Source: Rhizobium nepotum 39/7 (GTDB lineage Bacteria > Pseudomonadota > Alphaproteobacteria > Rhizobiales > Rhizobiaceae). From it: 64,000 bases of DNA. The stretch spans positions 306,963 through 370,962 of the forward strand of contig NZ_JWJH01000007.1 of the NCBI RefSeq assembly GCF_000949865.1, read 5' to 3'. Both the position numbers and the translations under genes were made by a program. Positions 8,824 to 16,831 of this stretch are shown here, one piece after another; the first letter of the stretch is position 1; each line of letters begins with the position of its first letter. The notes beneath the pieces are model-generated. The model was given only the letters and a program-made list of their open reading frames with translations, made no database searches and was not told where the DNA came from.

Positions 8824-9677
8824 CCGACAGACATGCGATGATCAACCGTTACAGGTGGTATGAGATCGTCGGGATCTATTGCGGCGTTGCCGTATTCCTG
8901 ACCTTCGTGCTGGCGCCGTTTGTGGAAGGGTTTCTGGTTTCGCTGAAACCGCTCAGCCTGCTGTTTTCCTCGCCCTACAAGTTCTGGCCGGAAAACGGCT
9001 CGTTCGAGGCCTACAGGACCATGTGGGTCAGCGTTCCGGGTTTTGCTCTTTATATTTTCAACTCGTTCTTCATTGCCGGCGCCATCACGCTCATCGTTCT
9101 TGTCCTCGTGATACCCGCCGCCTATGCGTTTGCGAGGTTTGACTTCAAGGGCGCAGGTCTGTTGCTGGGACTATTCCTCGCGGTGAAGATGTTCTCAGGC
9201 GCCGTTTTGCTTATTCCGCTGTTTCGCCTCATGCGGTCGATCGGCGTACTGAACAGCTATTTTGCGATGATCATTCCCGGCGTCGCCTTCATCATTCCCA
9301 CAGGCATCCTGCTTCTATTGACCTATATGCGCCGTATACCGCGCGAACTGGAGGAAGCTGCTTATGTGGATGGGGCGAGCCGGCTCTATACCCTGCGCAG
9401 GGTGGTCTTGCCCATAGCAACGCCAGGCATCGCAGTTGTCGCAATCTCTTCCTTCATCGAGGCCTATGCGCAGCAATTCATCTATGCGCTGACGTTCAAT
9501 TCCAGGACGGAATACATGCCGTTGCCGGTGGGCCTGTTTGCCTATTTCGGCCGGCAGGAGGTTGTCTGGAACGAACTCATGGCCGCAAGCTTCGTGGGTA
9601 TCGCGCCAGCGATGATCGCGATTTTCCTGATGCAACGCTATCTCGTCGGCGGTCTCACCGCTGGCGCGGTGAAATAA
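8820..9677 (+). CDS. Sugar ABC transporter permease (MalG/UgpE type)
   Basis: A 285-residue second permease with about six membrane segments and the EAA loop EEAAYVDGASRLYTLRRVVLP. It overlaps the stop of the preceding permease gene by four bases, so the two subunits are translationally coupled and presumably form a heterodimeric channel. MalG-type C-terminal ending (LVGGLTAGAVK) is typical of CUT1 transporters. The binding-protein gene follows after 40 bases with its own strong ribosome-binding site. Confidence 0.88.
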   Translation: MTDRHAMINRYRWYEIVGIYCGVAVFLTFVLAPFVEGFLVSLKPLSLLFSSPYKFWPENGSFEAYRTMWVSVPGFALYIFNSFFIAGAITLIVLVLVIPAAYAFARFDFKGAGLLLGLFLAVKMFSGAVLLIPLFRLMRSIGVLNSYFAMIIPGVAFIIPTGILLLLTYMRRIPRELEEAAYVDGASRLYTLRRVVLPIATPGIAVVAISSFIEAYAQQFIYALTFNSRTEYMPLPVGLFAYFGRQEVVWNELMAASFVGIAPAMIAIFLMQRYLVGGLTAGAVK

Positions 9678-9717
9678 ACAACAACCGGAACGACTACCAG
9701 AAAACGGGAGACTATCG

Positions 9718-10950
9718 ATGGCACTGAAACATTACGGATTGGCGCTTTGCGCTTTCGCATTTGCCGGTTCCACTGCTCTTGGCACGGTGACGGCGCACGC
9801 CGCCGACAAGGAGATCAGCTGGATCTATTGCGGCGACAAGATGGACCCCATCCATGAGAAATACATCAAGGAATGGGAAGGCAAGAATGCCGGATTTAAG
9901 GTCGTTCCGGAAGTCGTGGGCTGGGAGCAGTGCCAGGACAAGGCAACGACGCTCGCTGCCGCCGGCACCCCGGTCGCCATGGCTTATGTCGGCTCGCGCA
10001 CGCTGAAGCAATTCGCGCAGAACGACCTCATCGTTCCGGTGCCGATGACGGAAGACGAAAAGAAGACCTACTACCCGAATATCGTCGATACGGTCACTTT
10101 CGAGGATACGCAGTGGGGCGTACCGGTCGCTTTCTCGACCAAGGCGCTTTACTGGAACAAGGACCTCTTCAAGCAGGCGGGTCTCGATCCGGAAACACCG
10201 CCGAAGACCTGGGCTGAAGAAATCGCCTTTGCCAAACAGATCAAGGAAAAGACCGGTATCGCCGGTTACGGCCTGCCCGCCAAGACGTTCGACAACACCA
10301 TGCACCAGTTCATGCACTGGGTTTATACCAATAACGGCAAGGTGATCGATGGCGACAAGATCACTGTCGACAGCCCGCAGGTTGTCGCAGCGCTCAAGGC
10401 CTACAAGGACATCACGCCCTATTCCGTCGAAGGCCCGACTGCCTATGAGCAGAACGAAATCCGCGCCATCTTCCTCGATGGCAAGGTCGGCATGATCCAG
10501 GCCGGCTCTGGTGCGGCAACCCGCCTGCAGGAAACCAAGATTAACTGGGGCATCGCAACCCTGCCGCTCGGCCCTGAAGCCAAGGGTTCCGGCACGCTGC
10601 TCATCACCGACAGCCTTGCGATCTTCAAGGGAACCGGCGTCGAAGAAAAGGCGACCGAATTCGCCAAGTTCATCACTTCGCCCGGCCCGCAGGGCGAATA
10701 CGAACTGCAGGGCGGCGCTGGCCTCACGCCTCTTCGTCCGTCGCCGAAGGTCGATGAATTCATCGCCAAGGACCCCTTCTGGAAGCCGCTGATCGACGGT
10801 ATCGCCTATGGCGGTCCCGAGCCACTCTTCACCGACTACAAGGGCTTCCAGGACACGATGATCGAGATGGTACAGTCCGTCGTTACCGGCAAGGCTACGC
10901 CGGAGGATGCCGCGAAGAAGGCCTCCGGCGCTCTCGAGCAGTATAAGTAA
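9718..10950 (+). CDS. Sugar ABC transporter substrate-binding protein (family 1)
   Basis: A 410-residue periplasmic protein with a signal peptide (hydrophobic stretch at residues 7-24, probable cleavage after the AHA-A sequence near 29). The body matches extracellular solute-binding family 1: an early DKMDPIHEKYIKEWEG segment, GVPVAFSTKALYWNKDLF near residue 135, and a late PSPKVDEFIAKDPF segment. It captures the sugar for the two upstream permeases. GGGAG precedes the ATG by about six bases. A strong stem-loop directly follows the gene, which may stabilise its message relative to the downstream ATPase. Confidence 0.88.
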   Translation: MALKHYGLALCAFAFAGSTALGTVTAHAADKEISWIYCGDKMDPIHEKYIKEWEGKNAGFKVVPEVVGWEQCQDKATTLAAAGTPVAMAYVGSRTLKQFAQNDLIVPVPMTEDEKKTYYPNIVDTVTFEDTQWGVPVAFSTKALYWNKDLFKQAGLDPETPPKTWAEEIAFAKQIKEKTGIAGYGLPAKTFDNTMHQFMHWVYTNNGKVIDGDKITVDSPQVVAALKAYKDITPYSVEGPTAYEQNEIRAIFLDGKVGMIQAGSGAATRLQETKINWGIATLPLGPEAKGSGTLLITDSLAIFKGTGVEEKATEFAKFITSPGPQGEYELQGGAGLTPLRPSPKVDEFIAKDPFWKPLIDGIAYGGPEPLFTDYKGFQDTMIEMVQSVVTGKATPEDAAKKASGALEQYK

Positions 10951-10963
10951 TCCACTTTTGATA

Positions 10964-10992
10964 CGGTTGCGGGCGCATGTCGCCCGCAACCG
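10964..10992 (+). terminator. Intercistronic stem-loop after the binding-protein gene
   Basis: CGGTTGCGGGCG (10964-10975) and CGCCCGCAACCG (10981-10992) form a perfect 12-bp stem with the five-base loop CATGT. No run of T follows, so it is more likely a partial terminator or 3' mRNA stabiliser than a full rho-independent terminator. It separates the binding-protein gene from the ATPase gene, where unequal expression is usual. Confidence 0.7.
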
Positions 10993-11140
10993 GCATATTT
11001 CGCCGCGAGAACGTTTGCCGCCATTATGGACGCATCCTCTCGTGTTTTTTCAACGGTTCCGCTCGGACACGATTTTTTCCCGTGTTGCGGAACGTCTCTG
11101 AACGCAGCCTGATGTCGGCTGGTGACGGGAGAGGCAAGTT

Positions 11141-12253
11141 TTGGGTCAGCTTTATCTCAACAACGTCCGCAAGAACTATGGACATTTCGAAGTCATCAAG
11201 GGCGTTCAGCTCGACATCAGGGATGGCGAGTTCGTCGTTTTTGTCGGCCCCTCGGGATGCGGCAAGTCCACATTGCTGCGCATGATCGCCGGCCTTGAGG
11301 ATATTACCGCCGGCGACATCGTCATCAATGGCGTCAAGGTCAATGAATTGCCGCCGGTGAAACGCGGCATCGCGATGGTCTTCCAGTCCTATGCGCTCTA
11401 TCCGCATATGACGGTTTTCGAAAACATCGCTTTTCCCCTCCGCGTCGAAAAGATGGAGGAGAGCAAGATCAAGGAAAAGGTCGAGGTTGTCGCCAAGATT
11501 CTGCAACTCGACCAGCGCCTGCAGCAGCGTCCCGGCATGCTGTCCGGCGGCCAGCGCCAGCGCGTAGCGATCGGCCGCGCCATCGTTCGCGAGCCGAAGA
11601 TATTCCTGTTCGATGAGCCGCTTTCCAACCTCGATGCAGCACTTCGCGCCGACATGCGCATTGAGCTTACCAATCTTCACCGGACGCTGCAGGCGACGAT
11701 GATCTATGTGACGCATGATCAGGTGGAGGCCATGACCATGGCCGACCGCATCGTCGTGCTGAATGCCGGCGAAATCGCCCAGGTCGGCGCGCCGCTCGAG
11801 CTTTATCATAAGCCGGCGAACCTGTTCGTCGCCGGTTTCATCGGCAATCCGAAAATGAACTTCCTGAAGGTCACCTGCAAAACCGCCAACGCCGATGGTG
11901 TGACTGTGGAATATGAGGGGCAGACGATCACCGTGCCGGTGGAGCCTCGCCCCGGTCTCGAAGGCGCGCAGCTGACGCTCGGCATTCGCCCGGAACATAC
12001 CGGTCTGGAAACAGCCGACCTCAATATCAAGGTTGCGCCCAGCGTCATCGAGCGGCTTGGGATCAATACCATCGCTTACGGTATTGCCCCCACGGGCGAG
12101 AACTATTGCGCGCTTCTTTCCGGTTCCGCGCCGGTTGTTGTCGATGAACCCATCGTCACCGGTATCAAGGCGTCGGATTGCCATCTGTTTGATGAAAGCG
12201 GCATCGCTCTGGAGCGGCACGTCGACCTTTCTGTCCTCAAGCTGATACAATAA
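11141..12253 (+). CDS. Sugar ABC transporter ATP-binding protein (MalK/UgpC type)
   Basis: A 370-residue CUT1 ATPase. Walker A is GPSGCGKST, the Q-loop is [13 protein letters not shown], the signature is LSGGQRQR, Walker B leads into DEPLSNLD, and the H-loop is [15 protein letters not shown]/regulatory domain occupies roughly residues 240-370. The start is a TTG at 11141: an in-frame stop lies at 11123, GGGAGAGG is placed at 11127-11134, and the resulting [15 protein letters not shown]-terminus is typical. It energises the permeases encoded upstream. The 190 bases between binding-protein and ATPase genes hold only the stem-loop and leader. Confidence 0.9.
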   Translation: MGQLYLNNVRKNYGHFEVIKGVQLDIRDGEFVVFVGPSGCGKSTLLRMIAGLEDITAGDIVINGVKVNELPPVKRGIAMVFQSYALYPHMTVFENIAFPLRVEKMEESKIKEKVEVVAKILQLDQRLQQRPGMLSGGQRQRVAIGRAIVREPKIFLFDEPLSNLDAALRADMRIELTNLHRTLQATMIYVTHDQVEAMTMADRIVVLNAGEIAQVGAPLELYHKPANLFVAGFIGNPKMNFLKVTCKTANADGVTVEYEGQTITVPVEPRPGLEGAQLTLGIRPEHTGLETADLNIKVAPSVIERLGINTIAYGIAPTGENYCALLSGSAPVVVDEPIVTGIKASDCHLFDESGIALERHVDLSVLKLIQ

Positions 12254-12261
12254 AGGGCAGG

Positions 12262-12301
12262 AACCGGGCTATGAAATCTGTCTCCCCATGCCCGGTTTTT
12301 C
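12262..12301 (+). terminator. Rho-independent terminator of the ABC operon
   Basis: AACCGGGC (12262-12269) pairs with GCCCGGTT (12290-12297), followed by a T run, nine bases after the ATPase stop codon. It is a conventional terminator and marks the end of the rightward oxidoreductase/ABC operon. Confidence 0.8.
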
Positions 12302-12346
12302 CCGACGCGATCCGTCTTCGGCGGGTTTCCTCCGCCTTCTCCCGAC

Positions 12347-12377
12347 AAAAAAATGACGCCGGGCTTTCGGCCCGGCG
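12347..12377 (-). terminator. Rho-independent terminator of the leftward SnoaL-like gene
   Basis: Read on the minus strand, CGCCGGGC and GCCCGGCG (12370-12377 and 12357-12364) form an 8-bp GC stem with a five-base loop, then a T-rich tail (A7 on the plus strand at 12347-12353). It lies about 28 bases beyond the stop of the leftward gene, back to back with the terminator of the ABC operon. Confidence 0.8.
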
Positions 12378-12405
12378 CTCGAATATCTCTCGCAGAGGCG
12401 TTGGA

Positions 12406-12891
12406 TCAAGGCATGGGGTTCGGCATGTAGCCGGTGAAACCGCTGATTTTCCAGCGGCCCTGATGCAGCCGGCAATAATAGAGCGTCTGCCATTTCATCA
12501 CGTCGAAGCTGCCATCGGCCTTGCGAAGCCCGCCGTCGAACTTCTTGCGGACGAGCGCGGTCTCGCCTTCCACTTCGATCTCCTCCAGCGTGGTAGTCGT
12601 GAAGATGGCGTCGCGCGGGTCTTCGGCGAATTGCTGTGTCTGGAAATCCTGCGCCTGTCGCAACCACTCGTCGCGATAGGCGACAAGCGAGGGGAAGGAC
12701 AGACGCCAGTTGTCCGGGTTCGCGTCCCGGTTGGCGTTGATGCCGAGAAAACCGTCCTCGACGAAATCTTCCGCCACCTTCGACCAGTCGGCGGTGAGGA
12801 AAGCGTCGATATCCCGCGTCACCAGCATCTCCCAGATGGAATGGCGGGCGACGTCTGTTTCGGGAAAGGGGTTTTTGAATGGATCGCGCAT
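12406..12891 (-). CDS. SnoaL/NTF2-like conserved protein
   Basis: A 161-residue soluble protein whose pattern resembles the NTF2/SnoaL fold: an N-terminal helix region (MLVTRDIDAFLTADWSKVAEDF), and C-terminal strands ending QTLYYCRLHQGRWKISGFTGYM, the usual closing strands of these small alpha+beta cones. Such proteins are isomerases, hydrolases or binding proteins, and I cannot assign a substrate. It is a single gene with its own terminator, divergent from the RpiR regulator gene, and one of the two RpiR-like operator palindromes lies 17 bases upstream of its start. It may therefore be controlled by that regulator. Confidence 0.7.
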   Translation of the reverse strand: MRDPFKNPFPETDVARHSIWEMLVTRDIDAFLTADWSKVAEDFVEDGFLGINANRDANPDNWRLSFPSLVAYRDEWLRQAQDFQTQQFAEDPRDAIFTTTTLEEIEVEGETALVRKKFDGGLRKADGSFDVMKWQTLYYCRLHQGRWKISGFTGYMPNPMP

Positions 12892-12907
12892 GGTTTGGGT
12901 CCGTTGT

Positions 12908-12993
12908 TGAAATTATTTTCAGGAACTGGATATTTCTCTGGCGAATATTGTTGGCATATGCTCATCTTCCAATCAACAGAGAAAATAATTTTC
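12908..12993. promoter_or_regulatory. Pair of RpiR-type operator palindromes
   Basis: TGAAATTATTTTCA (12908-12921) and GAAAATAATTTTC (12981-12993) are near-perfect palindromes of the same GAAAATAATTTC core. Their centres are about 72-73 bases apart, close to seven helical turns. They lie in the 244-base region between the divergent SnoaL-like and RpiR genes, and have the AT-rich GAAA-N-TTTC form known for RpiR-family sites. They are the best candidates for binding by the adjacent regulator. Confidence 0.6.
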
Positions 12994-13135
12994 AGATCAT
13001 GGGTGTCCGGAGTGTCGTCAACAGGACGAAACATGGTCGATTCATGGGTATGGATGGTTGACGGACGTCTCGGATTAGGATGCATCGGAAACGGGGCCAA
13101 GGCCTGATTTTTTGGCGGAACGGAGACCGGTGAGC

Positions 13136-13999
13136 ATGGATATTTTTGCAAAGATTCAAGACGACAGGGGACAGTTCTCACAATCGGAGCGGCGGATCGC
13201 CGATGTCTTGGTTTCGGACTTCGAATTCGCTGTCAATGCTTCGATCATCGAGCTTGCCGCTCGCGCCGAGGTTTCCCCACCGACAGTGACGCGGTTCTGC
13301 CGTCGTCTCGGTTGTCAGAGCTTTTCGGATTTCAAGGTCAGCCTTGCCAAGACCGCTTATGTCGGCATTCGCTACCTCACTTCGGAACCCACCAGCACCG
13401 GCCCTTCGGATGTCGCCGAGGAGGTGCTTGCCAAGGCGCAGGAAGCGCTTTTCCTGCTGCACAAGACGCTTGATCCCGCGCTCGCAGACGAAGCGGCGAT
13501 CAAGATCGCCAATAGCGGTATGATCTATGCCTTCGGTGCGGGCGGCAACTCCTCGATGATCGCGACGGAAATCCAGAACCGGCTGTTTCGCCTGGGCTTG
13601 CGCGTTTCGACCAGCGCCGATCACAGCATGCAACTGATGATGACGGCCGCTGCCCGGAAGGAAGACGTCATCATCGGTTCCTCCTTTTCCGGCCGCAACA
13701 TGGAGCTGGTGAAATGCTTCAGACTGGCGCGGGAAATGGGAGTTACCACCATTGCGCTGACCCAGAGCGACACGCCCGTCGCCATGGCTGCCGACATGGT
13801 GGTGGCCGTCAACGTGCCTGAAGGAAACAACATCTTCCGCCCGACCTCATCGCGTTACGCCTATCTGGCCGCCGTCGATGTTCTGGCGACGCTTGCTGCC
13901 TATCACCACAGGCAACGGTCGATGGTGACGTTGCGTCACATCAAGCAGCAACTCGTGGAACATCGCGATCCGGATGACCGGCAATTGCTGGGTGACTGA
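13136..13999 (+). CDS. RpiR/MurR-family transcriptional regulator
   Basis: A 287-residue regulator. The N-terminal HTH-6 domain (about residues 1-77) contains QSERRIADVLVSDF and EVSPPTVTRFCRRLGCQSFSDFK; a C-terminal SIS domain (about 120-255) contains GAGGNSSMIATE and GSSFSGRN, the phosphosugar-binding loops. It should sense a sugar phosphate. The ATG at 13136 is preferred over an upstream TTG because GGAGA lies nine bases before it. It heads a rightward set with SDR, hexosaminidase, M81, MFS and CutC genes, so it probably governs amino-sugar or chitooligosaccharide use. Confidence 0.88.
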   Translation: MDIFAKIQDDRGQFSQSERRIADVLVSDFEFAVNASIIELAARAEVSPPTVTRFCRRLGCQSFSDFKVSLAKTAYVGIRYLTSEPTSTGPSDVAEEVLAKAQEALFLLHKTLDPALADEAAIKIANSGMIYAFGAGGNSSMIATEIQNRLFRLGLRVSTSADHSMQLMMTAAARKEDVIIGSSFSGRNMELVKCFRLAREMGVTTIALTQSDTPVAMAADMVVAVNVPEGNNIFRPTSSRYAYLAAVDVLATLAAYHHRQRSMVTLRHIKQQLVEHRDPDDRQLLGD

Positions 14000-14072
14000 A
14001 GGCGTGATGATGAAAAATGTGAGCGGTTTTGCCTGAAATCCGCTCTGGAACGTTTCGAAGGAGTGACATGAC

Positions 14073-14855
14073 ATGCAGGACAGGAAAGACCGGGTCGCCG
14101 TCGTAACGGGGGCGGCAGGTGACATAGGCCGGGCAATTGCCGCAGCGCTTTCTGAAAGCCATGCAAAGGTGGTGCTGGTCGACATCGATCCAGACGCCCT
14201 TTCCACTGCGCTTTCCCTGCTTTCCGGTTCCGCCTTCGTTCCGATAACCTGCGATGTTACCGATCCGCAGGATCTCGCAAGGCTGGCCTCGGAGGTCGCG
14301 GAGCTGGGTGATGTCGCGACCCTCGTCAACAATGCAGGTGCTGCAAGGGCCGTCAGCCTGCACTACACCACCGCTGAAATTTGGCGCAAGGACAACGCCC
14401 TCAATCTGGAAGCGCCGTTTCTCTGCTTCAGGGCTTTCGAAGATGCGCTGAAGCGGACTGAGGGGTCTGTCATCAATATCGCTTCCGTCAACGGCATGGC
14501 GGTGTTCGGCCACCCCGCCTATAGCGCGGCGAAGGCCGGGCTGATCCATCTGACGAAGCTGATCGCCGTCGAATACGGAAAATTCGGCATCCGCTCCAAT
14601 GCCGTTGCGCCGGGCACCGTGCGCACGCAGGCCTGGGAGGCGCGGGCAGCCGTCAATCCTCAGGTCTTCGAGGAAGCGAAGCACTGGTATCCGTTGCAGC
14701 GCATCGTGAGGCCTGAGGATGTGGCCAATGCCGTCGCTTTTCTGGCCGGCCCACAGGCCGCCGCCATCAGTGGCGTTTGCCTGCCCGTCGATTGCGGGCT
14801 GATGGCGGGGCAGGCGCCGCTTGCCCGGACTTTCTCGCAATCCGAACATTACTGA
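14073..14855 (+). CDS. Short-chain dehydrogenase/reductase (SDR)
   Basis: A 260-residue classical SDR. Visible motifs: TGAAGDIGRA (TGxxxGxG cofactor loop), an acidic residue in VDIDPD suggesting NAD preference, NNAG, the catalytic Ser of INIASVNG, and YSAAK with catalytic Tyr and Lys. The C-terminal substrate segment is ordinary for sugar or polyol dehydrogenases; the substrate is not identifiable. AAGGAG lies nine bases before the ATG. It follows the RpiR gene by 73 bases and precedes the GH20 gene by 44, so it likely belongs to the same transcript. Confidence 0.87.
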   Translation: MQDRKDRVAVVTGAAGDIGRAIAAALSESHAKVVLVDIDPDALSTALSLLSGSAFVPITCDVTDPQDLARLASEVAELGDVATLVNNAGAARAVSLHYTTAEIWRKDNALNLEAPFLCFRAFEDALKRTEGSVINIASVNGMAVFGHPAYSAAKAGLIHLTKLIAVEYGKFGIRSNAVAPGTVRTQAWEARAAVNPQVFEEAKHWYPLQRIVRPEDVANAVAFLAGPQAAAISGVCLPVDCGLMAGQAPLARTFSQSEHY

Positions 14856-14899
14856 CCGGAGCCCTCCAGAGGGTTCAATGCACAATAAAGGGGAGCATC

Positions 14900-16819
14900 A
14901 TGACGCTCGCACACTATCGTCTCGAAAATTCATGGCATCCGCTCGAAGATTCCGCCTCTGGCGGCTTCACCTTTACCCTGTTCAATCTTTCCCGTGAGCC
15001 GCTGAAGGATTTCCGGATCGTCTATACGTCGTTGACGCGGACCGTCGACAAGCCCGTTTGCGGTAACGCCGTCTATCTGCGCCGCAACGCCAATTTCCAT
15101 GAATTTGCGCCGCCGCCCGGCTTTGTGCTTGCGGCTGGCAAATCGTGGCGTTTCACCGTCGATGGCCTGCTCAGGCCCGCCCGCCATCGCACGGATGGCG
15201 CGAAATCCGCCTATATCAGCCTTGCCGACGGCACACATCGGGTCGCCGATGTCGGTGATCTGATGCTGGACGGGCGCCACAGCGAGCCGGCGCCGGCGCT
15301 GCTTCCTGAAGGAAAGCTCGATCTGCCCTTCTCCATCCAGCCCTGGCCAGCCGAAATCGATGCCGAACCTGGCGACACCTTTCCAGTCGCACTTTTCCCG
15401 GCGGAAGACGCTGAGGCTGAGGAAGTGCTTGCGGTGGATACCGTGCTTTCACTGTTCCGCAGGCTTTTTGCCGTTGGGCATGTGCCGTTCAGCCTCGCGC
15501 CGGTTCACGAGGGCAAACCGCTCCGTTTCAAACGCCATAGCGGTCTGGAAGCGGAGGGTTATCGCCTGTCTTTCTCCGATGAAGCCGTTGTCGTGGAATA
15601 TTCGGCCGCTGCCGGTCTGCAATATGGCCTGACGGTTCTGGCGCAATTGCTGCATGGCGCGCGGATCGATTCCAAGTTCCGCTTTCCGGCCTCCGGCACC
15701 ATCAGCGACGCACCGCGTTACAGCTGGCGCGGTTGCCATCTGGATGTCTCGCGGCAATTCTATCCGACTGATGATGTCGTGCGGCTGATCGATATTCTTG
15801 CATGGCTGCGCATGAACCGGTTCCATTGGCACCTCACGGATGACGAGGCGTGGCGGCTTGAAATCAAGGCCTATCCGCTGCTGACGACCGTCGGCGCGAC
15901 ACGCGGGCCGGATGCGCCGCTTCTGCCGCAGCTCGGCAATGGGGCTGAACCGGTTTCCGGTTATTACACGCAGGATGATGTTCGCATGGTCGTTGCACAC
16001 GCGGCGGCATTGAACATCGAAATCGTGCCGGAGGTCGATATTCCCGGCCACAGCACGGCGGCTCTCGTTGCCTATCCGGAACTGACGGATGGGCAGGAAG
16101 CGCCGGACAGCTACCGCTCGGTACAGGGATATCCCAATAACGCGCTCAATCCGGCCATTGAGCCGACCTATGAGTTCCTTGGCAAGATATTCGACGAGAT
16201 GGTGGAGCTTTTCCCCTCGCGGCTGATCCATATCGGCGGCGATGAGGTTGCTGATGGTTCGTGGCTTGCCTCGCCGCTTGCCAAGGCGCTGATGGAAAAG
16301 GAGGGACTCGACGGCACCTTCGGTATCCAGTCCTATTTCATGAAACGCATTCAGGCGATGCTGCATGAGCGCGGTCGTCAGCTTGCCGGCTGGGACGAGG
16401 TTTCGCACGGCGGCGGCGTTGATCCCAAGGGAACATTGCTGATGGCGTGGCAGAAGCCGGAAGTGGGCCTCGAGCTTGCACGCCAGGGCTACGACGTGGT
16501 GATGACGCCGGGGCAGGCCTATTATCTCGACATGGTGCAGGATGAAGCATGGCAGGAGCCGGGCGCAAGCTGGGCCGGCACCGTTCCACCTTCCCACACT
16601 TATGCCTACGAGGCGGTCGGCGACTTTCCAGAGGAGTTGAAGGAGCGGATGAAAGGCGTTCAGGCCTGCATCTGGTCCGAGCATTTCCTCAATCGCGCCT
16701 ATTTCAACCGTCTGGTTTTCCCGAGACTGCCGGCCATTGCGGAGGCGGCATGGACGCCTAAAGCGCAGAAGGACTGGCTGCGTTTTTCCGCCATCGTTCC
16801 GCTCAGCCCGGTTTATTGA
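14900..16819 (+). CDS. GH20 beta-N-acetylhexosaminidase
   Basis: A 639-residue enzyme of family GH20. After an N-terminal beta-rich region come the GH20b-like domain and a TIM barrel, entered by RYSWRGCHLDVSR with FHWHLTDDEAWRLEI. The catalytic Asp-Glu pair is in HIGGDEV, and EVDIPGHS supplies a further active-site His. It releases terminal GlcNAc/GalNAc by substrate-assisted catalysis. No signal peptide is evident, so it may act in the cytoplasm on imported chitobiose or related oligomers, consistent with the neighbouring importer. AAAGGGGAG precedes the ATG at 14900; the longer frame from 14777 overlaps the SDR gene and is not used. Confidence 0.92.
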   Translation: MTLAHYRLENSWHPLEDSASGGFTFTLFNLSREPLKDFRIVYTSLTRTVDKPVCGNAVYLRRNANFHEFAPPPGFVLAAGKSWRFTVDGLLRPARHRTDGAKSAYISLADGTHRVADVGDLMLDGRHSEPAPALLPEGKLDLPFSIQPWPAEIDAEPGDTFPVALFPAEDAEAEEVLAVDTVLSLFRRLFAVGHVPFSLAPVHEGKPLRFKRHSGLEAEGYRLSFSDEAVVVEYSAAAGLQYGLTVLAQLLHGARIDSKFRFPASGTISDAPRYSWRGCHLDVSRQFYPTDDVVRLIDILAWLRMNRFHWHLTDDEAWRLEIKAYPLLTTVGATRGPDAPLLPQLGNGAEPVSGYYTQDDVRMVVAHAAALNIEIVPEVDIPGHSTAALVAYPELTDGQEAPDSYRSVQGYPNNALNPAIEPTYEFLGKIFDEMVELFPSRLIHIGGDEVADGSWLASPLAKALMEKEGLDGTFGIQSYFMKRIQAMLHERGRQLAGWDEVSHGGGVDPKGTLLMAWQKPEVGLELARQGYDVVMTPGQAYYLDMVQDEAWQEPGASWAGTVPPSHTYAYEAVGDFPEELKERMKGVQACIWSEHFLNRAYFNRLVFPRLPAIAEAAWTPKAQKDWLRFSAIVPLSPVY

Positions 16820-16831
16820 GAGGAAGACCAG

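Noticed and set aside
11141-11143. Missing ATG for the sugar ABC ATPase as sign of truncation
   Set aside because: A TTG start with a well-placed ribosome-binding site gives the full family N-terminus, and an in-frame stop lies just upstream.
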